From Lingula anatina (taxonomy: Eukaryota; Brachiopoda; Lingulata; Lingulida; Lingulidae): 60,000 nucleotides of DNA. The notes beneath the pieces are model-generated. The model had not been told where the DNA came from and made no database searches. It worked only from the letters and a program-made list of their open reading frames with translations. Shown one piece after another: positions 11,736-24,948 of the stretch. A program made the translations under genes and the position numbers. Location: assembly GCF_001039355.2 (NCBI RefSeq), contig NW_019774936.1:188001-248000 (forward strand), given 5' to 3'. Within the stretch, counting starts at the first letter, position 1; every line of letters starts with the position of its first letter.

Positions 11736-14197
11736 ATTTCTTGGCGGATGTTTGGTGAATTCAGTTGCTTCATGAGCCCAACTTCATGGTTGTGCATGTT
11801 AAAGAAGTGACTACAGGTGTTACCCAATACCTGTAACTTCATTTTGTGACCGACCCTATATTTACATTTAGTAGTAGCTGGTCGCTTTAATGTACTTATA
11901 CAGTCTATAATGGAAGAGGGTGTTGCAAGTTCCCTTGTCTTTTTATGAGGAAGATTTAATCATTCAAGGCGACATTCTCATCAAAGGTAAGGTCATCTAT
12001 TTTCACAGCTTGCGTTGATCAGATCCTATTGTGCCAATAATCTTGGTAAAAGGTAGCGCCTGATATTTTGCTCTTGTTCTTGCTGAACACCACTCGCATG
12101 TCGTATCTATCACATAGGGAAATGTTCTGTCTGGGTGGGTTGTGTAAAAGAAATGATCCAAGGTCTTTCTATCCATCCAAGTAAAACAAAACAATGATTT
12201 CTTCTCCAACGTAGTGACACAAACACCTGCCTTTCAAACTTTGTTTATACTCTTGTTTACGTAGCCCAGATGTCAAAATCATGAAAACAATTTACTACCG
12301 CCCATTTTTCACTCATGTCACTCATGTCATTAAATCGTTATTTTTAATAATAAATTAGATAATGCATTTTTTAGTATTTTGTTAAAAACGTTTGATATAA
12401 CGTCAGTGGCACAGTTAAACGACGTCCCAAACTGAACCCAAACGACCTGAATGGTAAGAAACAAACACGCCAGAATTATTAAGAGGAGTGAGATGATAAT
12501 GAATTAAAATAATGTTATCTAATGTATTGTGATCCTAGTATTATGTCTTAAACTGCTACACGCGCCTAACGTGCACTTGAAACAAGGTTTCTTTGAAATA
12601 TGTTATCTAATTGATTATTCGGGATCGACATCCAAATGCACATATGAGTATTTATTATTATAAAATATCGGTTTGTGAAAAAGAACACTTGATACCTACT
12701 TACATAAACAGGATTACTTATAGTCTATGGATGAACGGATGTCAATATTCTCGCCTTGCCTGTCCAGGGTATATCATAAAAATCCGTATAATTCTTGATT
12801 TGAAATTCTTATCACTTTCCCTACTCAGCCTATTCTCCTATTCTATCCACCACTAGCCCCTCACCTACCGTATGCACCATGGCCTCAGTTCCCCTGTCGC
12901 AATTAAACATTGATAGCGAACCCAAGACACCACCGACGAAGACACCTTTATGTCCGCGCGCTTTGTCTATTTCTTTTTACCCATGATCTTGTAAATTAAA
13001 TGCTATTTTATACACGAATATAAAAATAAAAGGTATTCTGTTGGGCTACATTAGCAGACGGGTCAGTAGTTTCGGGTCACATGGGCGTAATATTATAACG
13101 TATACTAATATTATATGCACTTTGATAAAAAAAAAAAAAAACACTTATGACGGGGCTACGGACTATGTGCATTTTTGCTTCAGGGCGACACCGCAATAAA
13201 TCATTTTATGAATTAACCAGAATATCTGTGAATATCTAGTAAAATCAATCTGTGACCCTGACAGAAGGTACCTTTGGGATTTCTTTTCATAACCAGCCTG
13301 CACATTGATTTTAGACTAATTTCTCCGCTAGGACAAAAGGGTTTCCAAAAGTTTGTTAATTTTTTTATTCAAATTATACAAAAGCTCCTCTACGTTCTGA
13401 TAAGAAAATTTCGCGTTTTTCTGGTCCTGCAAATACACTGTTATTCACCAGCCGACATAACTTCATTAAATAATTCACTTTTCTACAACGAGTTCTTTCA
13501 TAAATTTGTATCTTACAAACAACGTATTAAGCAAAAGGGGTACATGCTTTGCAAAGCTTCTCATAGTGTGTATAACCAAATAATTTCCTTTTTAGCCCAA
13601 GCTACCATTATTAGTAACAGGTTGCTGTAGTGTGCCTGCGGTCCTAGAACACTCAGCCATGCTACATGTACTAATCCTCTTGGCCTCTAAGCGGCTTTCG
13701 ATACGGTAAACCATCGATTGTCCCTTAATTTTCCTTGAGGAGAGCATGTGGATCAAAGGAACTTCTCCGCTCCAGTCTAAATGGAAGGACACAGTCGATG
13801 TCAATTTAGGAAATCTCGTCTGGTCTGTTAGAACTAGTCCATGATGTCCACCAAGAAAGTGAACTGAGTCCTCTTTAGTTTTGTATCTATACTGACGTTT
13901 GTATCAAACGCTGACCGCACAAGCGAGGAAACGAATAAATTCCATATGCTTTACCTAGGTACGGACTCGTTTGTTTGGATATAGCTCCAATCTAAAATGA
14001 AAAGCTGGCAATGAGCCTAAAAGAAAAACTATACTAAACCCAATTAAACCCATGCCTTGGAAGGAGACAGTTCTTGTCAGGTACACGTGCATGTACGTGT
14101 ACGTCGGCAGTTTTCAAGTTGTCCATTTTACAAATATCTGTCACTTACAACCACATGGCACATCAGTTTTGCGCTAGTGTTTCCCTTCACTAACTCT
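11736..14197. other. Spacer between the pseudogene and MCT-2; one inverted spacer fragment
   Basis: No gene was recognised. Near 12390-12490 there is an inverted, diverged copy of array spacer. From about 13910 the sequence aligns with the 3' flank of the other copies (the ttgtttggatata and cagagacccatg neighbourhoods). Short open frames at 12003-12209 (-) and 13274-13630 (+) have no recognisable motif. Confidence 0.6.
12390..12490 (-). repeat. Inverted, diverged fragment of the array spacer
   Basis: Read as reverse complement, this stretch matches the spacer around 19060-19130 (the segment with the cgtcgctaaactgtacc neighbourhood) and 7905-7985. Scattered substitutions are present throughout. 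It is the only inverted spacer copy seen in an otherwise head-to-tail array. Confidence 0.6.
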
Positions 14198-17100
14198 TTA
14201 TGGTTGGATTTTTTCAGTAGTATAGATCACGTTGCTGGAACAGAAGGTAGTTGTTTCTGGTGTTTTTTCAGTTTTGTTGTATAATACAACTTTGCTTTCC
14301 CTTGGCCTCGTATTGAATAGCGACGGTGCTGACATCTGTCGTTTTGCAGTAACTGGCTCTGAGGGCGTGGTGACAGTGCATCGAAATCTGTTACATGAGA
14401 TTATTGTGATCTGGGCAACCAGGGCGATACAGTAACAAAGTCCTAATGCGTTGAATACCAAAGTGTGGGATCTGTACGTATCCAGAGCGAAGCCTAAAAT
14501 GATATGAAATGTAATGTCACGTTTCAAGCAAACAAACACGTCATTCATTATAGCGTGTATTGATAGGCCTATTTATAATTGAGACTGAGTGCTAATGTTT
14601 CATTTAGCCAAAGGATACATTTGCATTTAACAAGACTAGACAATTTATGTCTTCTGTTTTTGCAAGATTTGATGATTACTCAAACTTTCAAAAACTTGAA
14701 CAAACAATCTCACATGTCGAGTCTCAAAAATGGTCAAACTTTGGCGTTTTTTTTTAGGCGGCCGTTTTGCCCTGCCCATGTAAGCACTACGTTTTCTTTT
14801 CACCTGTTAAGGAACTCCCAGCTGCCAAACCAAGGCCCCAGCCAACACGCAGAATAAGATATAAACTGTGAACATTTTCACCTCCCATGACTTCGTTACC
14901 GGTGGCGTAACTAGCAACAATGATAGGACCCTGCCCGGCTCCTAGAACTGAATTATTCAGAAAACGAGTCATTGTTTTTAATTTCCCTATTTCAAAATTG
15001 ATAAACTGTAAGTTAATTTCCGTACAGCATATATCACGCTGTTCGTATCCGATACCGCTATCACCATTTTGTAATCACACTTCGTAAAATGATGCCCTGC
15101 ATACTAGCACCACTGTGACTGTGAAACACATTGTATCTGTTTTATAAGGGTCACTTAAATTTTCAAGTTGTGGTATTTTGGCCTATGTGTTCTAGACTGA
15201 TGATAATTGCGAGTCTAATGAAACCATGCATCTAATGTAAGTAATATTAATACTGACACAATATTTACAAAGTGATTCTTTTTTAAATTCAAATGTGTCC
15301 AAAAAATGAGAACCTACCAGCTCCAAATGAGATAACACCGGCTAATGATTTGCTCTTAGGTAAAATAAAACAAGCAAGAGCTAGCGTCAGGGTGCATCCG
15401 GTATACATATATAATAAATAACCCTTGATGTAGTCGCCCAAAATTCCGACTAGAAATCGAGTTGTGAAGTTTCCAATTCCTTCTGCCGTGAGAGGCAATG
15501 TCGAGACCAGTCCATGGAATCCCTTATCTTCAGCGTATTTTACCTGCATCAAGCAAATAAGTTATTAGTGTAGTCTTAACACAAAAACATCCACGGGAAC
15601 ATCAACATCGATCGCCTTGAGACTGGACAAGAACCAACGGAATCAGTTTATGAAGCAATTGACATGTGTGCATTTCATTTTCTATTACATAGAAGTCTTT
15701 TTTCAAAACCAACAAAAGGCTTTACTTTGTATTGGGTCTTAAACTTACCAAAAATGTATACGTCACAGACTGACATAAGCCTTTGCACAAAGCTGCTGTA
15801 AACCAAAGGGACATCAGGACTACTTTTCTCCATCCAGCCCAGGATGTGGTCTGTAGTTTATTTTCACTACTTGTTGGATTCGGCACGCCTTCTGATTTTG
15901 GTTCCCGATACAAACATCCAGTGAAAACACAAAGGAGCACACCAAAACACATTAGAAAGAGAAAGGAATATCTCCAACTGCTTATTGATATTATCCACCT
16001 GATGAATAGGGGCACTGTTAAGAACCCTGCAAGATGAATAATGTTTGAAATTTTAATATCTGAAAGTGTTGTTGGAAAGTGCTACAATACACAGATTTCA
16101 ATACTGCAAAATTAACACGGCACTTCTGGGTCTCGCACTGTCACTAGCAACGGAATGGTTCAGAGGTGTCATTGTATAAATTACCAGTTATGGACAAATT
16201 TATAAAGTTTAAGTAACAAAAAACATATAAATATACTCGTTGCACCACCGGAAAGGGAACGGAAGAAAAATGATATTTACCCAGTGGGAAAGTTATCATT
16301 TGAAAGCTAGTGGCAAGCACGTGGTGACGGTGTCGCCACGGAAACCATTCACCCATAAGAAATGACAGCGGGGTCATACAGAAATTAAGTCCAAATCCAA
16401 AAAATACGGCTCGTGAAATTGTCAGAAACGTCATATTTGGCGCAATGGCACTGAGTCCATGTCCTAGACAGCAAAGAGCCAAACCAATTCGTATGGTCCA
16501 CGGGCACCCTAACACATCAACTATCATCTTTGTTAGATGACTGGGGATGTATACAAAGAAAAACAGCAGTGACTGGTTCAGACCTGGAACACGTGATAGA
16601 AGATATAATATAAACGCATTTATGCCATTACATACACTTTAATTTCTAAACCAATGTAACATTAAGCACTATGCTTTCATACTCGTTGGCTTCACTAAAT
16701 ACTCATCACAATGATGCTCTAATACGTACAACAGGTATTATCTATCACTAGGTTTTAGATCGTCCAACAGATCTACAAGGTGATTGGCGTGCTTAACCTG
16801 ATATGGTAGACATTGTCAAGGTACCTTAAACCCTACGTACTAAATTACGATTCGGTTAACCTACTGCCTTGAGAACTATTTTCAGTTGAGGAAGGTGAAG
16901 TAGTGCACATACGATGGCCACGTTTCTATAATCTGTGACAAGAAAATCTAACCAAAACGAGAGGTTTAAAAGTCCATTACTATTTCTGTCGCTGGAGTGT
17001 GCACTTGCCTTTTATTTTTGTCCAGCAAATTTAATGAGTGATAACGTTTCATTTTATACTTGAAAGATGAAACGGTTGAATGATGTTTTTTTTTTTTTTT

Positions 17101-17249
17101 TTTTTTTTTTGCTTTGCAATTATTGCATTGATAATCTGTTGTAATATACCATACTTTTAAGCAAGAATGTACGTTATATTTTGCCATAAATTTTTATTTT
17201 TAATCAGTCAATTTTTTGAAAAAATCAACTATACTTTATCATTCGTGTG

Positions 17250-17310
<61 letters not shown>

Positions 17311-17464
17311 TTAACAACTTACCCAAGACGAAAGCAGAACTGTACATGTCAGAGTTAGGCTGGTTAAAATCCGAGACAATTTCAGACCAAGATGTGGCCG
17401 ATCCTCCGAAAAATATAGACGCCGGTAAAACTGCGCCTAGTATTATGTAACCGTAATATACCAT
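14198..17464 (-). CDS. MCT-2: monocarboxylate-transporter-like (SLC16/MFS) protein, intact, 462 aa
   Basis: Exons: A 17464-17323, B 16583-16281, C 16026-15749, D 15543-15318, E 14947-14804, F 14493-14198. The lengths (142, 303, 278, 226, 144, 296) are identical to MCT-1 and all junctions are GT-AG. The protein differs from MCT-1 at scattered positions only, e.g. GILGDYIKG against GIFGDYIKG in exon D. The acceptor tctttcag at 17500 is a good splice site about 35 nt upstream of the first ATG, so an earlier non-coding exon is likely. Intron 1 lacks the RTE insertion of MCT-1 and preserves the empty site. Helix arrangement and likely role are as for the family; the substrate is not predictable from sequence. 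Confidence 0.86.
17253..17308. repeat. (GT)n(GA)n microsatellite beside the exon A donor of MCT-2
   Basis: A compound dinucleotide run ending 15 nt from exon A. It reads as CT then AC in the transcript, at the start of intron 1. Confidence 0.95.
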
Positions 17465-17499
17465 GGTGCCAAAGAATGTTATTTGGCGGTGAAAAAGTC

Positions 17500-19422
17500 C
17501 TGAAAGATAAAGGAATGTATAAACGTACAAGCGCTGATAATGGTAATAAACGCTAATAAAGGATTCAGTATTTTTATAGACCAGCTCTTGATTTTACATC
17601 ACTATTACATTTGCATATGCAAATTATAATGATAGGTAATCTCCAGTTTACGACCGGCTGTAACCCTGCCACGACCACGGCGATCACAAAATTTTGGTGG
17701 TCTTCATACAAGTTCCGGCCGTTCTTGTCGACCCAATGTTTCTCTCTGTCAAACCAAGGAGCTGCATTCTGAATAAGCCTCGTTGGACAAACCCAAACTC
17801 CAACCGTTTGCATGTGAAACATTTCTCTTAAGTTACACTATCAGATGCAATTGCCAGCTGCGCTTTTTCAAAATCTATGACCTGTCTTTGGTGAGAGTAT
17901 TAGGATGTCTTAGATATTGTTACGTATAGTACCCCATACTTGATACCTTCTTGCGTTGGGTACTGGTCGCACTTACGACATTCTTATTAAAAATTCATAC
18001 CATATGCGAGTGTTTAAAGGAGTTCTATACACCCAAAATTCCCTAGTCGACCGATGAAGACGGCTTAATTGGAAGACTATCGAGTTTAGAAAGACACCAC
18101 CTAGTACGCATATAAAAAGAACTGTAGCTGTAATTTGTCCTCTCACGGACTCGAACTCGGCTCTGACTGCAGTAGTTATGGGTCACTTGAACAAAATATA
18201 ATGATGAAGAACTGGGGCATCATATTATATCGTAAGATAATACCAAAGAATGGGGGCCTTCAAGTGCACAGAAAACTCACGGGAGTAATTGGGGGCATTC
18301 ATTTCTCAAAAACAGAAAATTGTCGCGGAGCATACGCTACAATGGAAATTTCCATTCGCTGATTGACTCAAACTTGACTAAAACATATGACACACGGCAC
18401 TTTTCTTCTCAAAGGTTTTTTCAGTGACTGGAGAGTGTGTTTGAGGTGTTTTATGACTAAGAATGCAATGATTGTTTGGCGTGTTCAACTGCATCACTCA
18501 GTGTAAGCACGACTTACTAATTTCGGCTGTTAATAGACCGATAAATGTCTGCCCCATGTTTACATGGACCAAGCCGTCAAAGGATTTTGCCAGCAGTACT
18601 GCCCATGTGGTAATCTTTGTTGCTTCGTTGCTTCCAGTATGAGAAAAATTCATCATTTTACTGCAACTTTCTCGTCTACAAGGTCATCAATCTTCCACAC
18701 CTTGCATTCATCAAATTCAGTTTCTTCAGTTAATTTAGCAACGTGACGTATGTTTTTCCTCTTGTAAATGCGTTACAATCTCAGATCGGTACTCATTTGA
18801 GTGTTTTCTTGGTGATCCACAAAAAGATTACCCATGCATAAGGAGGAGATGATGCAAATTTACAGAAACCCAAACCAAATATTTTACCTCACCAAGATAC
18901 ATCAGCTGGGCTAATATTCTGATCTGCAATGTGACCCTGGAATTTCTTTAGTTAAACGGAGTACATCTGCTAAAATACTTAAATGATTGTACACGTAATT
19001 ACATCGTTTTAATACACCCTTCACCCCTCCACTTTCTGGAAACTCTAGAGTATTTATTATTTTTTACTACTCAGGTCGCTTCCATTCAATTTGGGGCGTC
19101 GCTAAACTGTACCGTGGACGTTATATTGTCACTATAATATAAGGGGACCGCACAAATGAAAAAGAAAAACGGATTTTTCTATATATTTTACCCAGGTACA
19201 TACTCGTTTGTTTGGATATAATTTCAATCTGTAAACGAATCTGAAAGCTATCCAAAATGCAATAAAATTGTGTATTTAGCAGAGACCCATGTCTTTTTAA
19301 GGTAGATTGCATGTCTACTACACATGCATTGATGATCAGGTGTTGGCAGTTTTCAAGCTATTGGTTTTACGAAAATCTACCAAACAAATATATGGTATGT
19401 CAGTTTTGCACTACTTTTTATA
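17500..19422. other. Spacer between MCT-2 and MCT-3
   Basis: Aligns with 6480-8290 with indels and substitutions. One minus-strand open frame at 17574-17822 looks protein-like (residues such as NAAPWFDREKHW) but is frame-broken in the related spacer. No promoter could be assigned. The 5' exon of MCT-2 and the 3' UTR of MCT-3 probably lie here. Confidence 0.65.
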
Positions 19423-22400
19423 TTAAATACATCTGCATGGTTGGATTTTTTCAATAGTATAGGTCATGTCGCTGGCACATAGGGTTGTTGTTTCTGATGA
19501 TTCACCTCTTTTGTTATAGAAAACATATCTGCCACTGCTATGTCTCGTGTTGAAAAGTGACATAGGCGCCGCCTGTCGTTCATCCGTGACTGGCATTGAG
19601 CACGAGGAGACAATGCGACGATATTTGTTGCTGGAGATCATTATGATTTGAGCAGCCAGCACGAGACAGTAGCAGAGTCCCAAGGAGTTGAAAACCAATG
19701 TGTAGGAGTGGTAAGCGTCCAGAGCAAGGCCTATCAATGAAATGAAAACTTATATGTACACCTATGACAGTTTTTATTTTCAACAGACATAGGCTAGACA
19801 GATTTATTTTCAACGTTTTTTTTTTTTTTTTTTTTAAATTCAGGCATGTTGTGACTTTCATTTTGTCTCTCCAATTCAAAAATTAGTATGAAAATTACTT
19901 TTGATGTTCTACAAGAAACAAGTTCATTCAAATATTATGAAATCGGAGGTCATTTCATGGTTGAACATCAAAAAAGTATCGGTAAAGGGCAATTCTAATT
20001 TTGAATTAGAAATGATTTCTAATGAAAATGTTTCATTATGCCAGACACACTATGATAAAAAAGTCCAATTTCAATCATCCATTAGAGTGACGTACATGTA
20101 GTTACAATATAGAAAAATATTTTTTTCAAATGTTGATGACGATAGAAACTTTACAAATATAATTTAAATGACTTCCCCTGCAAATAGCACAATATTATGG
20201 CTTCATATTTCATCAGTACAATGTGTTTCGTTAAAATAATTGGTTTCTCCCACCTGACAAGATACCTCCGGTGCCCAATCCAAGTCCCAAGCCAAAGCGC
20301 TGAATGAGGTATAAATTGTGGACGTTTTCACTTCCCATGACTTCATGACAAGCAGCGTAACGTGCCGCAACAATAGGACCATATCCGGCTCCTAGAACTG
20401 GATTTTTATTAATATAAGCATGTCGTCGATGCCTTCTTTCACAGTTGGAATGTTGGAGACTGAAACCTTCCCTAACTGGACATACCATGGCACGATGTTC
20501 GTATATAAATATTTGCTTAACGTAAGTCGGTCGGTGTCACCTTGCTTTCCGTAGTCTTTAGTACACTTCCATTCTGAAAACGAATTATTATACGCCTGCT
20601 TGGCGTAGGCCTACATCATAAGGGGCATTACTTTTAATTGTGACCCAACTTAAACATTGGAGCACGGGTAGCGTTACATTCACTTATGCTAAAAAGCAAC
20701 CATTTGTCTTTATAAAAATACAATGTAAAAGTGAGCCCACCTGCTCCAAATGAAATAACTCCGGCTAAAGACTTGCACGACGGTAAAATAAACCAAGCAA
20801 GCGCTAACATCAGTGAGCATCCGGCATACATGTGTAACAAGTAACCCTTGATGTAATCGCCTAACATTCCAACTAGAAATCGAGAAATGAAGTTACCAAC
20901 GCCATCTGCCGTGAGTGGCAATGTTGACACATAGCCATGGAATCCCTGATCCTCGGCGTACTTTACCTGGAACACATTAACCAATTTAAGACCCCATTCC
21001 CATACGGATGGATCGATCTAAGAGTGCATTTCCAGAGATTTTGTTTGATCCATCCGGATTGACCTAACTCCCTGGGGGTTCACGCTAAATTGCAGTCAGC
21101 CGAGCGCTTACGTTAGTTAATTACACCCTTACAGCTTTTAGTAGGCGGGACAGACGCTTAAGCCGGCTAAACTGACAGTAATTTAGTGAGACTCCCCACA
21201 GGGAAAGATCGAACTAAAATCTGTGGAAATGGGATCTAAATCTCTGGGAATGCAGTCTATCCAATTCACTATCCAAATCACATCAGTTACGTTTACACAT
21301 GTTATCACTGACTGAATTAAATCATAATGAAAATCATATACGAAATATGTAGATGTGTAAAATATTATTTAGACTGGGTTCCCACAGATTTAGATCGAAC
21401 CATCTGGATCGACCTAATTCCCTGGGGGTTCACGCTAAATTGCTGTCAGCCGAGCGTGCACGAAAGTTAATTACCCCCTTACGAGTTTTAGTAGGGGGGA
21501 CAAACATTAAAGCCGGCTAATCTGACAGCAATCTAGTGAGACTCTAGATCTATCTAAAATCTGTGGGAATGCAGTCTTAGATATTTACTAGTTAGACAGC
21601 GTGTACCCTACGTAAACTTACCAAAAACGTATACATCACCGCTTGACTTAATCCATAGCACAAAGCTGTCAAAAACCACATCGTCATCAGGATTACTCTC
21701 ATCCATTGACTCCAGGATAAAGTTTGTGTGGTACCCTGGTCATCCTTTATATTTATCACGCCTTCTGATTTGGGTTCCCGGTATACACATCCGGTGAAAA
21801 CGCCAAGGAGAAGACCAAAACACATCAAAAAGAGAAATGAATATCTCCAACCGCCAGTGGACATTATCCACCTTGTCAGTAAAGGGATCGTTATAAACCC
21901 TGCAAGACAAATGTTCTTTAATCAATTATTTAACATTCGCATCGGAGGTAGAGGTAGTGCATGTACTAGAAGAAGCGTTCTACTGCTTTGACATCACCAC
22001 ACCACAATGATTCTGAAAGTCTCACGCTGTTTGTTACACATATGATGACGATATTTGACGCTCATCGATTGGTCACAAGGACGTCACGTGAGGTTAATTA
22101 TTTTAGTGAGTTCACATTCTGGTAAACTCTTTCCGCCATCTTGGAACTCTTTGGCCACTGTGCATTAGTTTTATTTGTAATCAGTAAGTTATCAGAGTGT
22201 CTGACCATGGAAGTATATCTAGAAATATTTCCATGGTCTGAATAATTTTCAATTATTTAAAAAAAATTTGTATTTTAGTCACTTCGGGGTCAATAACGGT
22301 CAATGACAGATCCCTGGAGGGTTTTTCTAAGTGATCGTTATTCTCTTCCGTAATTCAGCCCTTAAAATAATCACGTCTATAGTTACTATCAGAATAATAA

Positions 22401-23431
22401 GGCCTACCTATTGGACTAATCATCGCATGAAAGCTGGTAGCAAATACGTGGAATCGATGGTGCCATGGGAACCACTGGGCCAAAAGAAATTGCATTGGCG
22501 TCGTAAGACAACAGATTCCAAATCCAACTAGCACAGATCGTGAAATTGTCAGAAACGCCACATTGGGAGCAATGGCACTGAGTCCATGTCCTAGACAGCA
22601 AAGAGCAAAACCAATCCGTATGGTCCACGGGCGCCCTAACACACCACCTATTATCTTTATTAGATGACTGGGAACGAACATTAAGGCAAAAAACAAGGAC
22701 TGGTTCAGGCCTGAAAAATATATCTAAAGAAGTAGTTCAAATGCGAATTAGTCAATTACGAGTATCCACATTTCACGCGACATTTAGAGCCCATTCAGAA
22801 CAGATGGTCCTCGGATCTACTGATCCCGGATCACATATGGCGGAACCTACGTGAGAGCAAGACTGCTTAATCCACCATGGTCTCACCGCCTCCACACGCG
22901 CCATTAAACGGATTAAATTTCTGTTCCGAGGTTTAATTGCTAGCCCCCTGCTTGGACGGGGCGTGTGGAGGCGGAGAGACCGTAACGGGATTAAGCGGTC
23001 TTGCCTCCATGTAGGATCCCCCATAGTTGATCCGTGGTTTAGTACATCCGAGGACCATCTGTTCTGAATGGGCTCTTAGACCCTTTACAAGAATAGGTGA
23101 GCGAAAAGCTCGAGAGCGTGATATAGACACTCATACTGTAGTTTGATCATACCTATGTTCTGGTAAATATCCTTAATTTCTTCATATTGACATAAAAACA
23201 CCTAATATGTACTAAGGTTTTTTTTATTTTTGTTTTCGATATGAGAGAGAGAGAGAGGGAGAGAGAGAGAGAGAGAGTCATAAACTTGCCTAACAGGAAA
23301 GCAGAACTATGCATATCAGAACTGGGCTGGTTAAATTCCGCAACCATCTCGGTCCAACTTGCTATTGCTCCTGAAAAGAATATGGACGCCGGCAAAACTG
23401 CACCCAGTATCAGATACCCGAAGTAAACCAT
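19423..23431 (-). CDS. MCT-3: monocarboxylate-transporter-like (SLC16/MFS) protein, intact, 466 aa
   Basis: Exons: A 23431-23290, B 22710-22408, C 21899-21622, D 20966-20741, E 20397-20254, F 19730-19423. The frame is continuous over 1401 nt. The intron 1 donor is GC (TTAG then GCAAGT), unlike MCT-1 and MCT-2; the other junctions are GT-AG. Exon A could start further upstream, since the frame is open back to an ATG at 23497, but the MVYFGY methionine aligns across all copies. Exon B encodes LLAQWFPWHHR, the position of the family's helix 4-5 signature. The C-terminal tail ends EKIQPCRCI, shorter than in MCT-4 to MCT-6. Introns hold three palindromic elements (21040, 21385, 22797). This copy is the apparent parent of the pseudogene at 10175-11519. 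Confidence 0.85.
21040..21235. mobile_element. MITE-like palindromic element (family B), intron 3 of MCT-3
   Basis: Left arm ctccctgggggttcacgcta with attgcagtcagc; right arm with ctgacagtaatttagtgaga and ctccccacaggga. The arms are imperfect inverted repeats around a gttaattacacccttac core. Non-coding. Confidence 0.6.
21385..21560. mobile_element. MITE-like palindromic element (family B), second copy in intron 3 of MCT-3
   Basis: The same arm design as the neighbour 150 bp away: ccctgggggttcacgctaaa on the left, ctgacagcaatctagtgaga on the right, with a ttaattacccccttac core. Two copies of one family in one intron, in the same orientation. Confidence 0.6.
22797..23075. mobile_element. MITE-like element (family A), 279 bp with long inverted repeats, intron 1 of MCT-3
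   Basis: Terminal arms of about 120 bp: gagcccattcagaacagatg at the left and its reverse complement ending at 23075. The outer ~30 bp are a near-perfect match and inner parts are diverged. The flanking TTA triplets (22794-22796 and 23076-23078) look like a 3-bp target duplication, as made by PIF/Harbinger-type elements. No ORF, so non-autonomous. An internally deleted relative lies at 29614-29802 in the same intron of MCT-4. Confidence 0.7.
23243..23278. repeat. (AG)n microsatellite beside the exon A donor of MCT-3
   Basis: AG run with one interruption, ending about 13 nt from exon A. It reads as CT in the transcript, immediately downstream of the GC donor. Confidence 0.95.
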
Positions 23432-23820
23432 GGCACCCGAGCTAGCAATGTCACACTTGGTGTCTTTGTCTACCGGTACATGCAACATCAACCTCACAAT
23501 AAAATGTTGATTTGATAATCATGGAATCCCGTCATGTTAACCTAGATGCTGTAACATGTATTCTATTCGTATATACTGTACCAGCATGTTGAGAAAGAAC
23601 ATTCAATTTTCAAATCTCAAAAAAAAAAAATGATAAACTGGTGAAGAACGGCTGGTGTAAGCTGGCAATAAAAAAGGTTATGTGATTTCTTTACAGCGTT
23701 TATTAATCAGGAACATGAAAATTTGTATAATATTTTACATAACCCTACATTACAAACCTCGCTGAAGCGGCTGGTGGTTAAAATAATATGGTAGGTTCGT
23801 CTGCGTTCCGACCTAATTGT

Positions 23821-24020
23821 GGATCGATCTAATTCTGCGGGGCTTCTCGCTAAATTGCTTTCAGTGTAATCAGCTTAATTGTCTGGCACGCCCACTTGAG
23901 TAACTAGGGAGAAGCTGCCTATTGTTAATTACCCCTAGCAGCTTAAGTAAGCGTTCAGGACATTAAAGCCGTCTACACTGAATGCACTTATCGAGAATCC
24001 CCGCAGAGTTAGATCCGTTT
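23821..24020. mobile_element. MITE-like palindromic element (family B'), upstream of MCT-3
   Basis: Arms ggatcgatctaattctgcgg and tcccccgcagagttagatcc-like ends; inner arms gctttcagtgtaatcagctt against acattaaagccgtctacact. The same element lies at 30590-30780 at the matching place upstream of MCT-4, so it was present before those two copies separated. Confidence 0.65.
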
Positions 24021-24948
24021 AACTAGTTCGGTTTTCATCCACACAATACATGCTTTTATAATTAAATTTAAAATTGTAGCCTCAATCTGCACCGTCCTTG
24101 GTTTTCTTTCGGTCAGTGTTCAGAGGCGGCACAACTGACATTTTTGCATGTTTTGGCGGTGTACCTAAATCCGCATTTTTCGAATAAACTCAGTCTGTTC
24201 TTTGCAACTATTTTACTCTGTAACTTTAACATTTCCATAGTCGCTCAAGGGAAAAAAGAAATATGGGAATCTGGGACTAGTTGAAGCAACAAAACCGAGT
24301 TAGAGTGAGCGACCAGAACTTGGCTACATTGTTTTGCAAATGTTGTGCCGCGCCTCACTATTTGATAATTAAAAACACCTGATGTCGGGGCAATTTGGTA
24401 CTCTATTGTTTAAAATAAGGAAGTTAGCAATCCATATAAACGCCATGAAATTGATTTCTACGCATCACATTATAGTGAATTGAATTTGGAGTCTTTGCTT
24501 AATTTGTCGTTCATGCAAAGTAGATATATCGTAAATATATATCGTATACCTATACATTTCTTTCAGTATTCTGTGTTGAAATAATTTTAAAAGATGCAGG
24601 ATCTAACATGCCCAGAGCCAAGTGGTCCAACTAAACTCAAACGCACATATTTTACTACATTCATAAAGTATTAGCGCCACTTTTGTTGCTAGAATGAATT
24701 GCAAAATTTCAAACAATTAATTTTAGTTTGGGGCCTTGTGCGCATCCTTAATACTATCAAAAGCCCAGGGAAATTTATTTTAAAACCTATGGAACAAAGT
24801 AACTTTCAGATCAAGAATACATTTCATTTGGGCTCAACGCTCAAGTGAAAAGTGTTTCGCTCTCTTGACATTGAGGGACATGGTAAAATTTTACCTCTTA
24901 CATACTTTTTCAGAACTTGACGAGAGACCAAGTTAGCCCGATGTACCT

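Noticed and set aside
13274-13630. 118-codon plus-strand frame
   Set aside because: No motif, no splice context and no counterpart in the other array spacers.
14232-14435. Plus-strand frames over transporter exon F (also at 133, 26025, 31930, 35948)
   Set aside because: They recur only because exon F recurs; the minus-strand frame has correct splice sites and helix 12.
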